Source: an uncultured beta proteobacterium | GTDB taxonomy: Bacteria; Pseudomonadota; Gammaproteobacteria; Burkholderiales; Burkholderiaceae_C | Reading direction: 5' to 3' | Length of the DNA stretch: 64,000 nucleotides | Assembly (NCBI GenBank): GCA_903886275.1 | Contig: CAISLN010000121.1 | Location: 1 to 64,000 of the forward strand | Part shown: piece by piece, positions 16,930 to 26,457 of the stretch | Layout: each line of letters begins with the position of its first letter | Numbering within the stretch: position 1 is the stretch's first letter | Position numbers and translations under genes: made by a program | The notes under the pieces: model-generated | What the model was told of the DNA's origin: nothing | The model's input: the letters and a program-made list of their open reading frames with translations, nothing else | Database searches by the model: none

Positions 16930-17871
16930 ATGCAATACAAGGACTACTACGCGGCGTTGGGTCTGCCGCGCGACGCCGATCTGGAGCAGATCAAAAAGGC
17001 CTACCGCAAGCTCGCGCGCAAGCACCATCCGGACCTTGCCAAGGACAAGGATGCGGAGGAACGCTTCAAGGACGTGGGCGAGGCCTATGCCACGCTCAAA
17101 GACCCCGAGAAGCGCGCCGCCTATGACGCGCTGGGGCAGCGGCCCGCCGGTGCTGATTTCTCGCCCCCGCCGCAGTGGCGCAGGCAGTACGAGCCTGCTG
17201 GGTTCGGCCATGCGGACGATATGGGCGGTATGGGCGGTATGGGCGAGATGGACCTGGCCGATTTGCTGGCCGCCATGGGCCGCTCACAAGGCCAGCGCCA
17301 TGCGGGGCCACAGCCGGGACGTGACTACGAGGATACGGTCCCCATCAGTCTGGCCGATGCCCACCATGGCACCACCCTGCACCTGAACCTGCAAGACGGG
17401 GGCCGCACGCTGGAGGTGAAAATCCCGCCCGGTGTGACCGATGGCCAGAAGCTGCGCCTGCGCGGCAAGGGGGGCAAAGGCCAGCAGGGCGGTGCCGATG
17501 GCGACATCTACCTGCACATCGCCATAGCGCCGCACCCGGTGTTTCGCTGCGACCAACGCGACCTGTATTTCGACCTCGCACTGGCACCGTGGGAGGCCGC
17601 ATTGGGAACGGAGTTGGAGCTGCCCACGCTGGACGGCAATGTGCTGCTGACGGTGCCACCCGGCACGCGCAGCGGGCGCAAGTTACGTCTGCGCGGACGT
17701 GGACTTGCCAACAGCCGGGGCGCGCCGGGCGACCTCTATGCCACGGTGCATATCGATGTGGCCGCTACGCTGACTGAAGAAGAGCGGCGGCTCTACCAGG
17801 AGCTGGCCCACATTTCCCACTTCAACCCGCGCACCACAAGGACACAGGAGGCGCCCCATGCTCACCCTTGA
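16930..17871 (+). CDS. cbpA: DnaJ-type co-chaperone, curved DNA-binding protein CbpA
   Basis: A 313-residue J-domain protein. The J domain covers residues 1-70 with the HPD motif at 33-35 (KHHPDLAKD), then a Gly/Met-rich linker (GGMGGMGEMD) and two C-terminal substrate-binding beta domains (EVKIPPGVTDGQKLRLRGKG and LTVPPGTRSGRKLRLRGRG). The DnaJ zinc-finger is absent, as in CbpA. The protein stimulates DnaK and can bind curved DNA. It overlaps cbpM by 14 bases, the usual arrangement for the pair. The start at 16930 is the first ATG and begins the J domain directly. Confidence 0.92.
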   Translation: MQYKDYYAALGLPRDADLEQIKKAYRKLARKHHPDLAKDKDAEERFKDVGEAYATLKDPEKRAAYDALGQRPAGADFSPPPQWRRQYEPAGFGHADDMGGMGGMGEMDLADLLAAMGRSQGQRHAGPQPGRDYEDTVPISLADAHHGTTLHLNLQDGGRTLEVKIPPGVTDGQKLRLRGKGGKGQQGGADGDIYLHIAIAPHPVFRCDQRDLYFDLALAPWEAALGTELELPTLDGNVLLTVPPGTRSGRKLRLRGRGLANSRGAPGDLYATVHIDVAATLTEEERRLYQELAHISHFNPRTTRTQEAPHAHP

Positions 17872-18163
17872 ACTGGAATGGCTGGACAGCGCCGAGCCGC
17901 TGGCCCTGGATGAGCTGGCGCGTCTGAGCGGCCTGCGTATGGAGGAGCTGCAGGAGCTGCTGGACTATGGCGCACTGACACCGCTGGAGCCACAGGACCC
18001 TGTCCTGCTGTTTCCCCTGCATTGCCTGGCCCCTCTGCGCCGCGCCGCCAAGCTGCGCCGTGACTACGACCTGGATCTGTTTGCCATGGTGGTGGTGCTG
18101 GACCAGCTGCGCCAAATCGAAAGCCTGGAGCAGCAGTTGCGGTCCCTGCAGGCCAGGCCTTAA
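17858..18163 (+). CDS. cbpM: Chaperone modulatory protein CbpM
   Basis: A 101-residue protein of the MerR-like CbpM family. It has a short N-terminal strand region (LTLELEWLDSAEPLALDELA), a helix-turn-helix-like part around LRMEELQELLDYGALTP, and a C-terminal coiled stretch IESLEQQLRSLQ. CbpM binds the J domain of CbpA and inhibits both its co-chaperone and DNA-binding activities. The start overlaps the end of cbpA, so the two are made together. Length and context are typical. Confidence 0.88.
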   Translation: MLTLELEWLDSAEPLALDELARLSGLRMEELQELLDYGALTPLEPQDPVLLFPLHCLAPLRRAAKLRRDYDLDLFAMVVVLDQLRQIESLEQQLRSLQARP

Positions 18164-18215
18164 GCCGATGGCCTTGCCACCCCACGACAGGGCGGCATTG
18201 CAGTAAGCTGCGCCC

Positions 18216-19424
18216 ATGTTGATACCTACCGCCCCCGACTTTCGATCCGCCGCTTTTCTCAAGCAGCACGCGCTGTGGACCCTGTCCTTTTACGAGGCGC
18301 AATCGGTGGACCCCAGCGGCGGCATGTACCACTTCTTTCTGGATGACGGGCGGGTCTACGACGCCAGTCGCCGCCATCTGGTGAGCGCCACGCGCTTTGT
18401 CATCACCAATGCCATCGGCTTTGAGCTCAGCGGTGAAGAGAAATTCAAGCAGCGCGCCGTCCACGCCCTGCGCTTCATAGAGACGGCTTTTTATGACGCG
18501 CAGCAGGATGGCTACCACTGGATGGTTCAATGGAAAGAAGGCCAGTCCACCCCCATCGACAGCATGCGCCACATGTACGGCCTGGCCTTCATCATGCTGG
18601 CTGCGGCCAAGGCGCTGCAGATCGGCATTGCGGGCGCACAGGCGCTGTTGGAAAAGGCCTTTGCCATGGCCGAGCACCGCTTCTATGACGCGCAAGCCGG
18701 CCTCTACGCCGACGACGCCACGCCGGACTGGAGCGTTTCGGGCTACCGCGGCCAGAACGCCAATATGCATGCCTGCGAGGCGCTGATCACTGCCTTTGCC
18801 GCCACCGGGGATGCGCGCTACATCGAAAGGGCGGAGGGCCTGGCGCAGCACATCACGGTGCGCCAGGCCGCACTGTGCGATGGTGGTATCTGGGAGCATT
18901 ACAAGGCCGACTGGACGCCCGATCTGGAATACAACCTGCACGACAGCTCGAACATTTTTCGGCCCTGGGGCTTTCAGCCCGGCCACTTCACCGAATGGGC
19001 CAAGCTGCTGTGCCTGCTCGACACGCACAGCCCCGCCGACTGGCATGTGCCGCGTGCAAAGGAGCTTTTTGACCGCGCCTTGGCGGTGGCTTGGGATGAG
19101 GCACACGGCGGCATCCACTACGGCTTTGGTCTGGACGGGCGCATTTGCGACGCGGCCAAATACCACTGGGTGCAGGCCGAGTCGATGGCGGCCGCAGCCA
19201 TTCTGGGCTTGCGCACCGGAGAGGCCAAGTACTGGGACTGGTATGAGCGCCTGTGGCAATACTGCTGGCAGCACTTTGTGGACCACGAACAGGGCGCCTG
19301 GTTTCGCATCCTCACCCCCGACAACTTCAACCTGACGCGCGAGAAGAGCCCGGCCGGCAAGGTGGACTACCACAACATAGGCGCCTGCTCCGACCTGTAT
19401 TGGGCGCTGCAGCAAGGCGCTTAG
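18216..19424 (+). CDS. AGE-family epimerase/isomerase (N-acylglucosamine 2-epimerase-like)
   Basis: A 402-residue protein with the (alpha/alpha)6-barrel pattern of the AGE superfamily. Visible conserved parts are SMRHMYGLAFIMLAAAKAL near residue 110, GYRGQNANMHACEALI near 175, GIWEHYKADWTPDLEYN near 222, and the His-containing FQPGHFTEWAKLL and KYHWVQAESMAAAAI. These histidines are where AGE-family enzymes place their acid/base residues. Members isomerise mannose to fructose or epimerise N-acylglucosamine and cellobiose; which one applies here is open. It stands alone, 52 bases after cbpM, and ends at a shared terminator facing ilvD. Confidence 0.85.
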   Translation: MLIPTAPDFRSAAFLKQHALWTLSFYEAQSVDPSGGMYHFFLDDGRVYDASRRHLVSATRFVITNAIGFELSGEEKFKQRAVHALRFIETAFYDAQQDGYHWMVQWKEGQSTPIDSMRHMYGLAFIMLAAAKALQIGIAGAQALLEKAFAMAEHRFYDAQAGLYADDATPDWSVSGYRGQNANMHACEALITAFAATGDARYIERAEGLAQHITVRQAALCDGGIWEHYKADWTPDLEYNLHDSSNIFRPWGFQPGHFTEWAKLLCLLDTHSPADWHVPRAKELFDRALAVAWDEAHGGIHYGFGLDGRICDAAKYHWVQAESMAAAAILGLRTGEAKYWDWYERLWQYCWQHFVDHEQGAWFRILTPDNFNLTREKSPAGKVDYHNIGACSDLYWALQQGA

Positions 19425-19500
19425 GCACTGCGCACCCAAGGTCCAGTGCAGGACGGCAAGGCCTGAGTCCGTGCAAGTTCACACGCTCTGCAACCCCCAC

Positions 19501-19530
19501 AAAAAAAGCCCGCTTGCGCGGGCTTTTTTT
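19501..19530. terminator. Bidirectional terminator between convergent AGE-epimerase and ilvD genes
   Basis: AGCCCGC and GCGGGCT flank a four-base loop, with a run of seven A before and seven T after. The stem therefore has a U-run on whichever strand is transcribed. It lies between the stop codon at 19424 and the convergent ilvD stop at 19546. Confidence 0.93.
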
Positions 19531-19545
19531 CAGGCGCTGTGCCTG

Positions 19546-21405
19546 TCAGTCGCCCAGCAGCGACAGGTCGCGCACCGCGCCCTTGTCGGCCGACATCACC
19601 AAGAGGGCGTAGGCCTTGAGCGCGGCCGACACCTTGCGTGGGCGTGGCAGCGCGGGCTTCCAGCCTTTGGCGTTTTGCTCGGTGCGGCGCATGGCCAATT
19701 CTTCGTCGCTGAGCAACACGTTGATGCTGCGCTGGGTGATGTCGATGCGGATGCGGTCGCCATTGCGCACCAGGCCGATGGCGCCACCGGCTGCCGCCTC
19801 GGGCGAGCAATGGCCAATCGACAGGCCCGAGGTGCCACCCGAGAAGCGGCCATCGGTGAGCAGCGCGCAGGCCTTGCCCAGACCCTTGCTCTTGATGTAG
19901 CTGGTGGGGTAGAGCATCTCCTGCATACCGGGGCCGCCCTTGGGGCCCTCATAGCGCACGATGACCACATCACCGGCCACCACCTGGTCGGCCAGGATAT
20001 GTTCCACCGCTTCGTCCTGGCTCTCCACCACATGGGCCGGGCCTTCGAACACCATCAGGCTGTCGTCCACACCGGCGGTCTTCACCACACAGCCGTCGAT
20101 CGCAATATTGCCGCGCAGAACCGCAAGGCCACCTTCCTTGCTAAAGGCATGTTCGCCCGAGCGTATGCAGCCCTCAACGCGGTCTATGTCCAGGCTGGGC
20201 CAGCGCGCGTTCTGGCTAAAGGCCACTTGGGTGGGAATGCCGCCGGGCCCGGCCATGTAAAAGGTCTTGACGGCCTCCGACGGATTGCGCGCAATGTCCC
20301 ACAGGTCCAGCGCTTCCTTAAAGGTCTTGCTGTGCACGGTGGGCACATCGGTGTGCAGTTTGCCGGCGCGGTCGAGCTCGCCCAGGATGCCGTAGATGCC
20401 ACCGGCCCGGTGCACGTCTTCGATGTGGTACTTGTTGGTGTTGGGCGCCACCTTGCACAGTTGGGGCACAGAGCGCGAGAGGCGGTCTATGTCGGCCAGG
20501 GTGAAGTCGATCTCGGCCTCTTGCGCGATGGCCAGGATGTGCAGGATGGTGTTGGTGGAGCCGCCCATGGCGATGTCCAGGGTGCAGGCATTCTCAAAGG
20601 CCTTGAAGCCCATGGAGCGCGGCAGCACGCTGGCGTCATCCTGCTCGTAATAGCGCTTGCAGAGTTCCACTGCCAGATGGCCGGCGCGCTTGAAGAGCTG
20701 CTCGCGGTCGGCGTGGGTGGCCACCACCGTGCCGTTGCCGGGCAGGGACAGGCCCAGGGCTTCGGTCAGGCAGTTCATCGAATTGGCGGTAAACATGCCC
20801 GAGCAACTGCCGCAGGTCGGGCAGGCGGAGCGCTCCACCTCGGCCACATCGGCATCACTCACCTTGTCGTCGGCGGCCATCACCATGGCGTCGATCAGGT
20901 CGAGCTTCTTGAATTCAATCTTCTGGGTCGTGGGGTTGAGCAGCTTGACCTTGCCGGCCTCCATGGGACCGCCCGACACAAACACCACCGGGATGTTCAG
21001 CCGCATGGCCGCCATCAGCATCCCCGGCGTGATCTTGTCGCAGTTGGAAATGCACACCATGGCGTCGGCGCAATGCGCGTTGACCATGTACTCCACCGAG
21101 TCGGCAATGATGTCGCGACTCGGCAGCGAATACAGCATGCCGTCGTGGCCCATGGCGATGCCGTCGTCCACGGCAATGGTGTTGAACTCCTTGGCCACAC
21201 CGCCGGCCGCTTCAATTTCGCGCGCCACCAATTGGCCCAGGTCCTTCAGGTGCACATGGCCCGGCACAAACTGGGTGAAGCTGTTGACCACGGCGATGAT
21301 GGGCTTGTCGAAGTCGCCGTCCTTCATGCCGGTGGCACGCCACAGGGAGCGGGCACCCGCCATATTGCGGCCGGCAGTAGAGGTCTTGGAGCGGTATTGG
21401 GGCAT
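19546..21405 (-). CDS. ilvD: Dihydroxy-acid dehydratase
   Basis: A 619-residue protein that matches the long E. coli-type IlvD along its whole length. It has [20 protein letters not shown] at the start, then [13 protein letters not shown] and [17 protein letters not shown] with the iron-sulfur cluster cysteines. The segment [12 protein letters not shown] lies near residue 535. The enzyme makes 2-oxo acids from dihydroxy acids in isoleucine, valine and (via valine) pantothenate and leucine synthesis. The start at 21405 (MPQYRS) is the usual family start. The 33 extra codons upstream overlap the divergent mltB start and are not conserved. It is transcribed alone and divergently from the lytic transglycosylase. 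Confidence 0.96.
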   Translation of the reverse strand: MPQYRSKTSTAGRNMAGARSLWRATGMKDGDFDKPIIAVVNSFTQFVPGHVHLKDLGQLVAREIEAAGGVAKEFNTIAVDDGIAMGHDGMLYSLPSRDIIADSVEYMVNAHCADAMVCISNCDKITPGMLMAAMRLNIPVVFVSGGPMEAGKVKLLNPTTQKIEFKKLDLIDAMVMAADDKVSDADVAEVERSACPTCGSCSGMFTANSMNCLTEALGLSLPGNGTVVATHADREQLFKRAGHLAVELCKRYYEQDDASVLPRSMGFKAFENACTLDIAMGGSTNTILHILAIAQEAEIDFTLADIDRLSRSVPQLCKVAPNTNKYHIEDVHRAGGIYGILGELDRAGKLHTDVPTVHSKTFKEALDLWDIARNPSEAVKTFYMAGPGGIPTQVAFSQNARWPSLDIDRVEGCIRSGEHAFSKEGGLAVLRGNIAIDGCVVKTAGVDDSLMVFEGPAHVVESQDEAVEHILADQVVAGDVVIVRYEGPKGGPGMQEMLYPTSYIKSKGLGKACALLTDGRFSGGTSGLSIGHCSPEAAAGGAIGLVRNGDRIRIDITQRSINVLLSDEELAMRRTEQNAKGWKPALPRPRKVSAALKAYALLVMSADKGAVRDLSLLGD

Positions 21406-21502
21406 TTTGAAATGGCTTTCGGGCGGGTGGGGCAGGGGCGTCTCTTCTCCTGCGGGAAGCTGCGATTTTATGCCGCCGCCCAGACGGGCGAGAATGCCAG
21501 CC

Positions 21503-22774
21503 ATGCAAACATCCGCTTCTATTCACAGACCCGCCAGCGCTTGGCTGGCTCAGGCCCTGTTGGCCGTTTTCGCGCTGGCCGCCTGCGCCCCTACGCCCCA
21601 AGCCGCCACGCCAGCCCCCGTCAAGGTGAGCAGCGAAGCCGCCGACACGGCCGAACACCAGCAGCAATTTGCCCGCTGGGTGGAAGACTTTCGCAACAGC
21701 GCGCGCACGGCCGGCATCGACGAGGCCACGCTGCACAGCGCCTTTGACAAGGTGAGTTGGTTGCCGCGCGTGATCGCGCTGGACCGCTCGCAACCCGAAT
21801 TCACCCGCTCCGTGTGGGATTACCTCGATACCGCGCTGGCCGCGCCGCGCATGGCCCGTGGGCGCGAGCAACTGCTGCAACTGCGCGCCCAGGCCGATGC
21901 TGCAGCCAAGCGCTATGGCGTGCCCCCCGAGGTGCTGATTGCCATCTGGGGTATGGAGAGCGACTACGGCCACAACGTAGGTGACATCCCGACCATAGAC
22001 GCCTTGGCCACGCTCGGCTTCGAGGGTCGGCGCGCGGACTGGGCGCGCACCCAGTTGCTCTCGGCCCTGAGGATCTTGCAAAACCACGACATAGAGCGCG
22101 CACAGATGGTCGGCTCCTGGGCTGGCGCGATGGGGCAGACGCAGTTTTTGCCCTCGAATTTCTTGGCCTATGCGGTGGATGCCGATGGCGATGGCCGACG
22201 CGACCTCTGGGGCAGCGTGCCCGATGTGCTGGCCTCGACGGCCAACTTTCTGGCCCGCTCCGGTTGGCAGGCCGGCCAGCCCTGGGGCCAAGAGGTGCGC
22301 CTGCCGCAGGGCTTTGACCATGCGCGCGCCGACCCCGCGCTGCGCCAGACGGCGGCCCAATGGATGGGCGAGGGCGTACGGGCGATGGATGGCACGCGGC
22401 TGCCAGCCTTGGCCGAAAGCACTCTTGTGTTGCCGGCCGGTGCGCGCGGTCCGGCCTTTTTGGTCGGGCCCAATTTTCGTGTCCTCTTGCGCTACAACAA
22501 CGCCATCAGCTACGGGCTTGCGGTCAGCCTGCTGGCGCAGCAACTGCAGGGTGGGGCAGGCGTGCAGGCCGCCTGGCCGCGCGATCTGCAGATGCTCACG
22601 CGCAGCCAGTTGCTGGCGCTGCAGGCGGCGCTCAACGCGCATGGCTTCGATAGCGGAACGCCCGACGGCATGATGGGCCCCTCCACGCAGCGCGGCATAC
22701 GCAGCTACCAGCGCAGCCTGGGTCTGCCGGCCGACGGCTATCCAAGCCAGGAGCTGCTGCGGCGTTTGCAGTGA
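21503..22774 (+). CDS. mltB: Lytic murein transglycosylase, MltB family, lipoprotein with peptidoglycan-binding domain
   Basis: A 423-residue protein. It has a lipoprotein signal peptide with lipobox ALAAC (Cys28), then the SLT/MltB catalytic domain with [13 protein letters not shown], in which Glu152 is the expected catalytic acid, and [17 protein letters not shown]. Near residues 215-222 [13 protein letters not shown] looks like the calcium-binding EF-hand-like loop known from E. coli Slt35. The last 60 residues form a peptidoglycan-binding domain ([20 protein letters not shown]). It cleaves glycan strands at the outer-membrane inner face, forming 1,6-anhydromuramic ends. The start at 21503 gives a normal signal peptide; a second ATG lies three codons upstream. 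Its stop precedes an AT-rich region. Confidence 0.92.
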   Translation: MQTSASIHRPASAWLAQALLAVFALAACAPTPQAATPAPVKVSSEAADTAEHQQQFARWVEDFRNSARTAGIDEATLHSAFDKVSWLPRVIALDRSQPEFTRSVWDYLDTALAAPRMARGREQLLQLRAQADAAAKRYGVPPEVLIAIWGMESDYGHNVGDIPTIDALATLGFEGRRADWARTQLLSALRILQNHDIERAQMVGSWAGAMGQTQFLPSNFLAYAVDADGDGRRDLWGSVPDVLASTANFLARSGWQAGQPWGQEVRLPQGFDHARADPALRQTAAQWMGEGVRAMDGTRLPALAESTLVLPAGARGPAFLVGPNFRVLLRYNNAISYGLAVSLLAQQLQGGAGVQAAWPRDLQMLTRSQLLALQAALNAHGFDSGTPDGMMGPSTQRGIRSYQRSLGLPADGYPSQELLRRLQ

Positions 22775-23189
22775 GGCCCGTAAGCTGCGCCATGGATTTG
22801 GAAAGGCGCACACCACTGGGCATGCTGGCCTATCAATAGATAAACGAGGGGTAGATAAATCGTGTTATCTATACGGCCTAACCGTTTATATATTTTTTGC
22901 ACCTGTCCTGCGGCAATGTCTTGGAGTGAATGGATGAGTGCTCCATTTTGACGCTATGCATTGCTCCAAAGCGTACAGCAAAAAAAGCATTCACCTCCGG
23001 GCTGCGTAAATACCCTTGATGCGCGCGATTCTCCTTTTGAACGCTTTATATTCGATAGAATCGGCAAATCCAGCCTAGCCCTGGTTGGCTTTGCATTTCC
23101 GTGTCATTTGAAATGGGGCGGTGTGGCGGCGCCGAAAACCACTCGGTTAAAGCCAATGCATTTTCATGAATTTTCACTGGAAGATACCT
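22775..23189 (+). promoter_or_regulatory. AT-rich regulatory region upstream of the sapC/export gene cluster
   Basis: A 415-base stretch without a convincing gene, clearly richer in A/T than its surroundings, as in GTTTATATATTTTTTGC near 22883-22900 and TTTATATTCGATAGAATC near 23045-23062. It lies upstream of sapC and the long export operon and is the only sizeable non-coding DNA before it, so the main promoter is expected here. I could not settle on one -10/-35 pair with normal spacing. The antisense open frame over part of it is a shadow of sapC. Confidence 0.6.
22837..22871. promoter_or_regulatory. Operator-like inverted and direct repeat, TAGATAA / TTATCTA
   Basis: A perfect 7-base inverted repeat, TAGATAA (22852-22858) and TTATCTA (22865-22871), with a 6-base spacer. 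A further direct copy TAGATAA lies 15 bases upstream (22837-22843). The 15-base offset puts the two direct copies about one and a half helical turns apart. Such a layout is common for dimeric regulator sites. No binding protein is identified. Confidence 0.4.
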
Positions 23190-23954
23190 ATGTTTGATCA
23201 ATTGGTTCCCGTCAATAAAGAGCGTCACGCTGCTAAGAAAGTTCGCACCAGCAACGACTTTCGCTTTGCATCGAAATTCCATGTGGCTTATGTCACCGTG
23301 CATGAGTTTGCACGCGCTGCCGCCATTTACCCCCTGGTCTTCCTGGAAGACAAGGCCAATGATGATTTCCGTCCGGTCGCACTGATGGGCCTGGATGCCG
23401 GGGAAAATCTGTTTGTAGACAGCGATGGCCAGTGGTCGGGCTCCTACATTCCCGCCATCATCCGGCGCTATCCATTCGCCCTGACCAAGGCGCCCGAAGC
23501 CGATCGCTACATTGTTTGTGTGGACGAAGCCAGCGACCTGCTCAGCGACACCGAAGGCGCGCCCATGTTCGACGAGCAAGGCAACCCGACCCAGGTGATT
23601 GAGAATGTCAAACGCTACCTGGGCGAGCTGCAGCAGATGGACACCATGACCCATGAGTTCAGCAAGTTCCTGATTCACAACAACCTGCTGACCCCGCTGA
23701 ACATGCGTGTGAACGCCGCCAATCAGGTGCGCAACATCACCGGATGCTATGTCATCAACGAAGAGCGCCTGAATAACTTCAGCGATGCCAAGTTCGTCGA
23801 GATCCGGCAAAAGGGCTACCTGCCCGCCATCTACGCGCACCTGATCTCCCTGTCACAGATCGAGCGCTTGGCCAGCATGAAGAAGTCGCCAACGCCAGAG
23901 GCTGTGGAAGATGTCACCGCCAGCTATATCGAAGCGAAAGAAACGCTGCAATAA
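23190..23954 (+). CDS. SapC family protein
   Basis: A 254-residue soluble protein without signal peptide. It opens with MFDQLVPVNKERHAAKKVR and shows the SapC-family features AAAIYPLVFLEDKANDDFRP near residue 45, LMGLDAGENLFVDSDGQW near 67 and YIPAIIRRYPF near 88. The name comes from the S-layer gene region sapCDEF of Campylobacter fetus, where sapDEF form a type I secretion system and sapC has no assigned role. I chose ATG 23190 because MFDQLVPV is the conserved start and a GGAAG lies before it. Here it again precedes genes for export of a large surface protein. A hairpin separates it from the TolC-like gene, so it may be transcribed partly on its own. Confidence 0.82.
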   Translation: MFDQLVPVNKERHAAKKVRTSNDFRFASKFHVAYVTVHEFARAAAIYPLVFLEDKANDDFRPVALMGLDAGENLFVDSDGQWSGSYIPAIIRRYPFALTKAPEADRYIVCVDEASDLLSDTEGAPMFDEQGNPTQVIENVKRYLGELQQMDTMTHEFSKFLIHNNLLTPLNMRVNAANQVRNITGCYVINEERLNNFSDAKFVEIRQKGYLPAIYAHLISLSQIERLASMKKSPTPEAVEDVTASYIEAKETLQ

Positions 23955-23965
23955 GCAGCCTCGCC

Positions 23966-24014
23966 AACCCCGAGGGCCGCTTCTATCGCAGTGGCGTCGG
24001 GGTTTCCCTTTTTT
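23966..24014 (+). terminator. Terminator-like hairpin between sapC and the export operon
   Basis: AACCCCGA (23966-23973) pairs perfectly with TCGGGGTT (23997-24004), and CCC plus six T follow. This resembles an intrinsic terminator with a large, partly structured loop. Only 36 bases remain before the TolC-like start and I see no promoter with normal spacing in them, so partial read-through or attenuation is the likely way the operon is expressed. Confidence 0.55.
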
Positions 24015-24050
24015 GGGCAGGGAAATATCTATATCAAAGGTGGGTGGAGC

Positions 24051-25592
24051 ATGGGGAACTTTTCTGAATCATGGGCTAGGCGCATGGGGCCCTTGGGCCT
24101 GATGGCGGTGCTTGCAACGGGCAGCGTGTGGGCGCAGCTTGATGCGCCAGTGGTTCAGAGCCGCGCCGCTGCTGCGACCTTGAGCCTGAAAGAGCTGGTG
24201 AGCCAGGTGCGCGAGGCCAACAAAGACATACGCACCAAGCGCGCGGAAACAGCCATTGCCGTGACCGGCATTGACCGAGCCTCTGCCGCCTTCCAGCCGG
24301 TGGCCACCTTCTCGGCCACAGATGGCAGCAACCGCCAGCCCAACACCTATGAAGAAGCATTGACCCGTGGTCAAGCCTCTTACTACCTGCGCGATGGCCA
24401 GGACTACGCTGTTGGCGTGAGCCAGTTGTTGCCCACGGGTGCCAAGCTTGAAGTCAAAGCCACCCAGTCGACCTTTATCACCAACATCAACCAGATGGCG
24501 TTGGGCCGTCCCGATGGCGCCCAGGACAACCGCAGCTTTTGGGGCTTGACCTTGACCCAGCCCCTTGCCAAGGACGGCGGTGTCACCGTGACCCAGGCGC
24601 GCACCCTGGTGGCTGAGTTGGATGTGGCAGTGGCAGAACACACTGCGGGCGAGACCGAGTCCAGCGTCGTCGCCGAAGCCTCGCTGGCCTATTACGAACT
24701 GGTGCTGGCGCAGCACCGTGTGGGCGCAGCCCAGGAAAAAATTCGCACCGGTCAGCGTTTGTTGGCCGAAGCGCGCGCGCTGGCGACCCAGGGGCGTCTG
24801 CCCGAATCAGAGGTGTGGGAAGTTGAAAACGCCTTGTCCCGGTTCGAAGCCGGATTGAGCGAAGCCTTGCAGGGCGAGCGCGAGCGGGTGAACCGGGTGA
24901 AGACCTTGGTCATGGCGGCAAGCGGCAGCGGTCCCCAGGCTTGGCGCGCGTCGGATGTCTTGCCCGCAGTCTCCAGACAAGACCCAAGCGTTGGCGCGCA
25001 GGAATCCGTTCGCCTTGCCATGGACTCGCGGCATGACCTTTTGATGCAAAAAAAGCTGCTTGAGCGTGAAGGCGTTCAGTTGGTCTACGCACAAAACCAG
25101 GCACTGCCGCGCATCGACATGGTGGCCAGCTACGGCCTCAACGGCCTGGCCTATTCGGCCTCAGCGGCCTTCGCTGCGCAAGACTACACGACCTGGAGCG
25201 TGGGCCTGCAAATGCAAATCCCCTTGGGCGAAAACCGACAAGGCCGAGCCGACATTGCCGCTGCTGTTCTGCGCCGTGAAAACGCCCTGCTCGCCATCAA
25301 GGCGCTGGAAGTGCAAATCGCCAACGACATAGACACCAGCCTCGCCATGCGCGCCAGCGCCGCCGAGCGCTGGGTCCACTGGCAGGATGTGGCGCGTCGC
25401 GAGCTGCAGCAACTCGAAGTCGAGCGCAAGCGCTTTGCTGCCGGGCGCAGCGAAATGCGCGAGATCTTGATGCGCGAAGAAAAGACTGTGAACTCCCGTC
25501 TGATGGTGATTGAGCAGCAAGCGGCCTTTGCCAAGGCACAGGTCGTTCTTGAATCGGCACAGGGCATCTTGTTGAAACGCTGGAGCTTATGA
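24051..25592 (+). CDS. TolC-like outer-membrane efflux protein
   Basis: A 513-residue protein. It has a signal peptide (MGNFSESWARRMGPLGLMAV, cleavage expected after the VWA-Q region near residue 28) and two repeats of the outer-membrane efflux protein family. The first is SLKELVSQVREANKDIRTKR, and the later long helices include ARALATQGRLPESEVWEVEN and REMREIL-type stretches near the end. In TolC these helices make a periplasmic tunnel and the strands between them a trimeric beta barrel. It is the first gene of the export operon and overlaps the next by four bases (ATGA). The start at 24051 follows GGTGGAGC. Its length exceeds E. coli TolC slightly. The role as outer-membrane exit for the giant protein is an inference from position. 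Confidence 0.83.
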   Translation: MGNFSESWARRMGPLGLMAVLATGSVWAQLDAPVVQSRAAAATLSLKELVSQVREANKDIRTKRAETAIAVTGIDRASAAFQPVATFSATDGSNRQPNTYEEALTRGQASYYLRDGQDYAVGVSQLLPTGAKLEVKATQSTFITNINQMALGRPDGAQDNRSFWGLTLTQPLAKDGGVTVTQARTLVAELDVAVAEHTAGETESSVVAEASLAYYELVLAQHRVGAAQEKIRTGQRLLAEARALATQGRLPESEVWEVENALSRFEAGLSEALQGERERVNRVKTLVMAASGSGPQAWRASDVLPAVSRQDPSVGAQESVRLAMDSRHDLLMQKKLLEREGVQLVYAQNQALPRIDMVASYGLNGLAYSASAAFAAQDYTTWSVGLQMQIPLGENRQGRADIAAAVLRRENALLAIKALEVQIANDIDTSLAMRASAAERWVHWQDVARRELQQLEVERKRFAAGRSEMREILMREEKTVNSRLMVIEQQAAFAKAQVVLESAQGILLKRWSL

Positions 25593-26446
25593 AAACACCG
25601 ACCTGCCTCGCGCGCTGCCTTGCGCTTCTATGTGTCAGCGGTCTGCTCTCAGGTCTGGGCGTCCAGGCGCAAACAGCTGCGCCTGCCGCTAACACCACCG
25701 CCACCGCTGCGGTCAGTGCGGCCGGCGTCACGCAGGCGCTGCGCGATGTCAAGCTCAGCACCACCGTTGCTGGGCGCATCGACGGCATGATGGTCCGTGA
25801 AGGCAGCCGCGTGCGCCAGGGCCAGCTTCTCATGCACCTGGACCGCAGCCTCGAAGAGCTCGAAGTGCAGCGTCGCCGCGTGCTGGTAGAGGACCGCTCC
25901 AGGCTCGAAGAACTCAAGCAAAAAGAAAAAATCCTGATCGAGCAGGTGGCTTCCCTGCGGCCCTTGTTGGCCACCGGTGGTGTCTCGCGCAAGCAGGCAG
26001 AAGACGAGGAAATGGCGCTGGGCGCCGTGGTCGCCGAACGCAAGGCGCTAGAGGCCAGCAAAGAGCGTGAGCGTGTGGAGCTTGCGCAGGCACAGGAAGC
26101 CTACGAGCGCCGCCACCTGCGTTCGCCCATTGACGGTGTCATCACCAAGGTCGCCTTGCATGTCGGTGAGAGCGTGGGCCCGCATGAGCCTTTGATTTCG
26201 GTGGTGGACACCCGACGCGTGCGCTTCATGGGCACCGTTCCCGCGCGCACGGGCACCAAGCTGCAGGTGGGGGCCACGGTCAAGATCGAGTTGGTCCAGG
26301 ACGGGCAGCCGCGCAGCCGATTGGCCAAGGTGGTGTTCGTCTCGCCCGTGACCGACCCCTCCAGCGGGCTGATTGAAGTCATCGCAGAATTTGAAAATGC
26401 CGACGGTTCCGTGCGTCCTGGTATCAGTGGCCGCATGCTGTTCTGA
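25589..26446 (+). CDS. HlyD/RND-type periplasmic adaptor protein (small)
   Basis: A 285-residue secreted protein with a cleavable-looking signal peptide (LALLCVSGLLSGLGVQAQ). It has a lipoyl-like half motif VAGRIDGMMVREGSRVRQGQ near residues 58-77, a coiled-coil hairpin of about 90 residues (residues 85-175, rich in Glu, Arg and Lys) and the second half RSPIDGVITKVALHVGESVG near 178. It finishes with a beta-barrel part. Such proteins bridge an inner-membrane partner and a TolC-like channel. It overlaps the tolC-like stop as ATGA. It is short for the family and lacks an N-terminal membrane anchor, so it is probably soluble or loosely attached in the periplasm. Confidence 0.82.
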   Translation: MKTPTCLARCLALLCVSGLLSGLGVQAQTAAPAANTTATAAVSAAGVTQALRDVKLSTTVAGRIDGMMVREGSRVRQGQLLMHLDRSLEELEVQRRRVLVEDRSRLEELKQKEKILIEQVASLRPLLATGGVSRKQAEDEEMALGAVVAERKALEASKERERVELAQAQEAYERRHLRSPIDGVITKVALHVGESVGPHEPLISVVDTRRVRFMGTVPARTGTKLQVGATVKIELVQDGQPRSRLAKVVFVSPVTDPSSGLIEVIAEFENADGSVRPGISGRMLF

Positions 26447-26457
26447 GTGATTGGCGC

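Noticed and set aside
23037-23061. Sigma-70 promoter TTGAAC ... TAGAAT before sapC
   Set aside because: The spacer is only 13 bases, outside the working range, so I did not call it.
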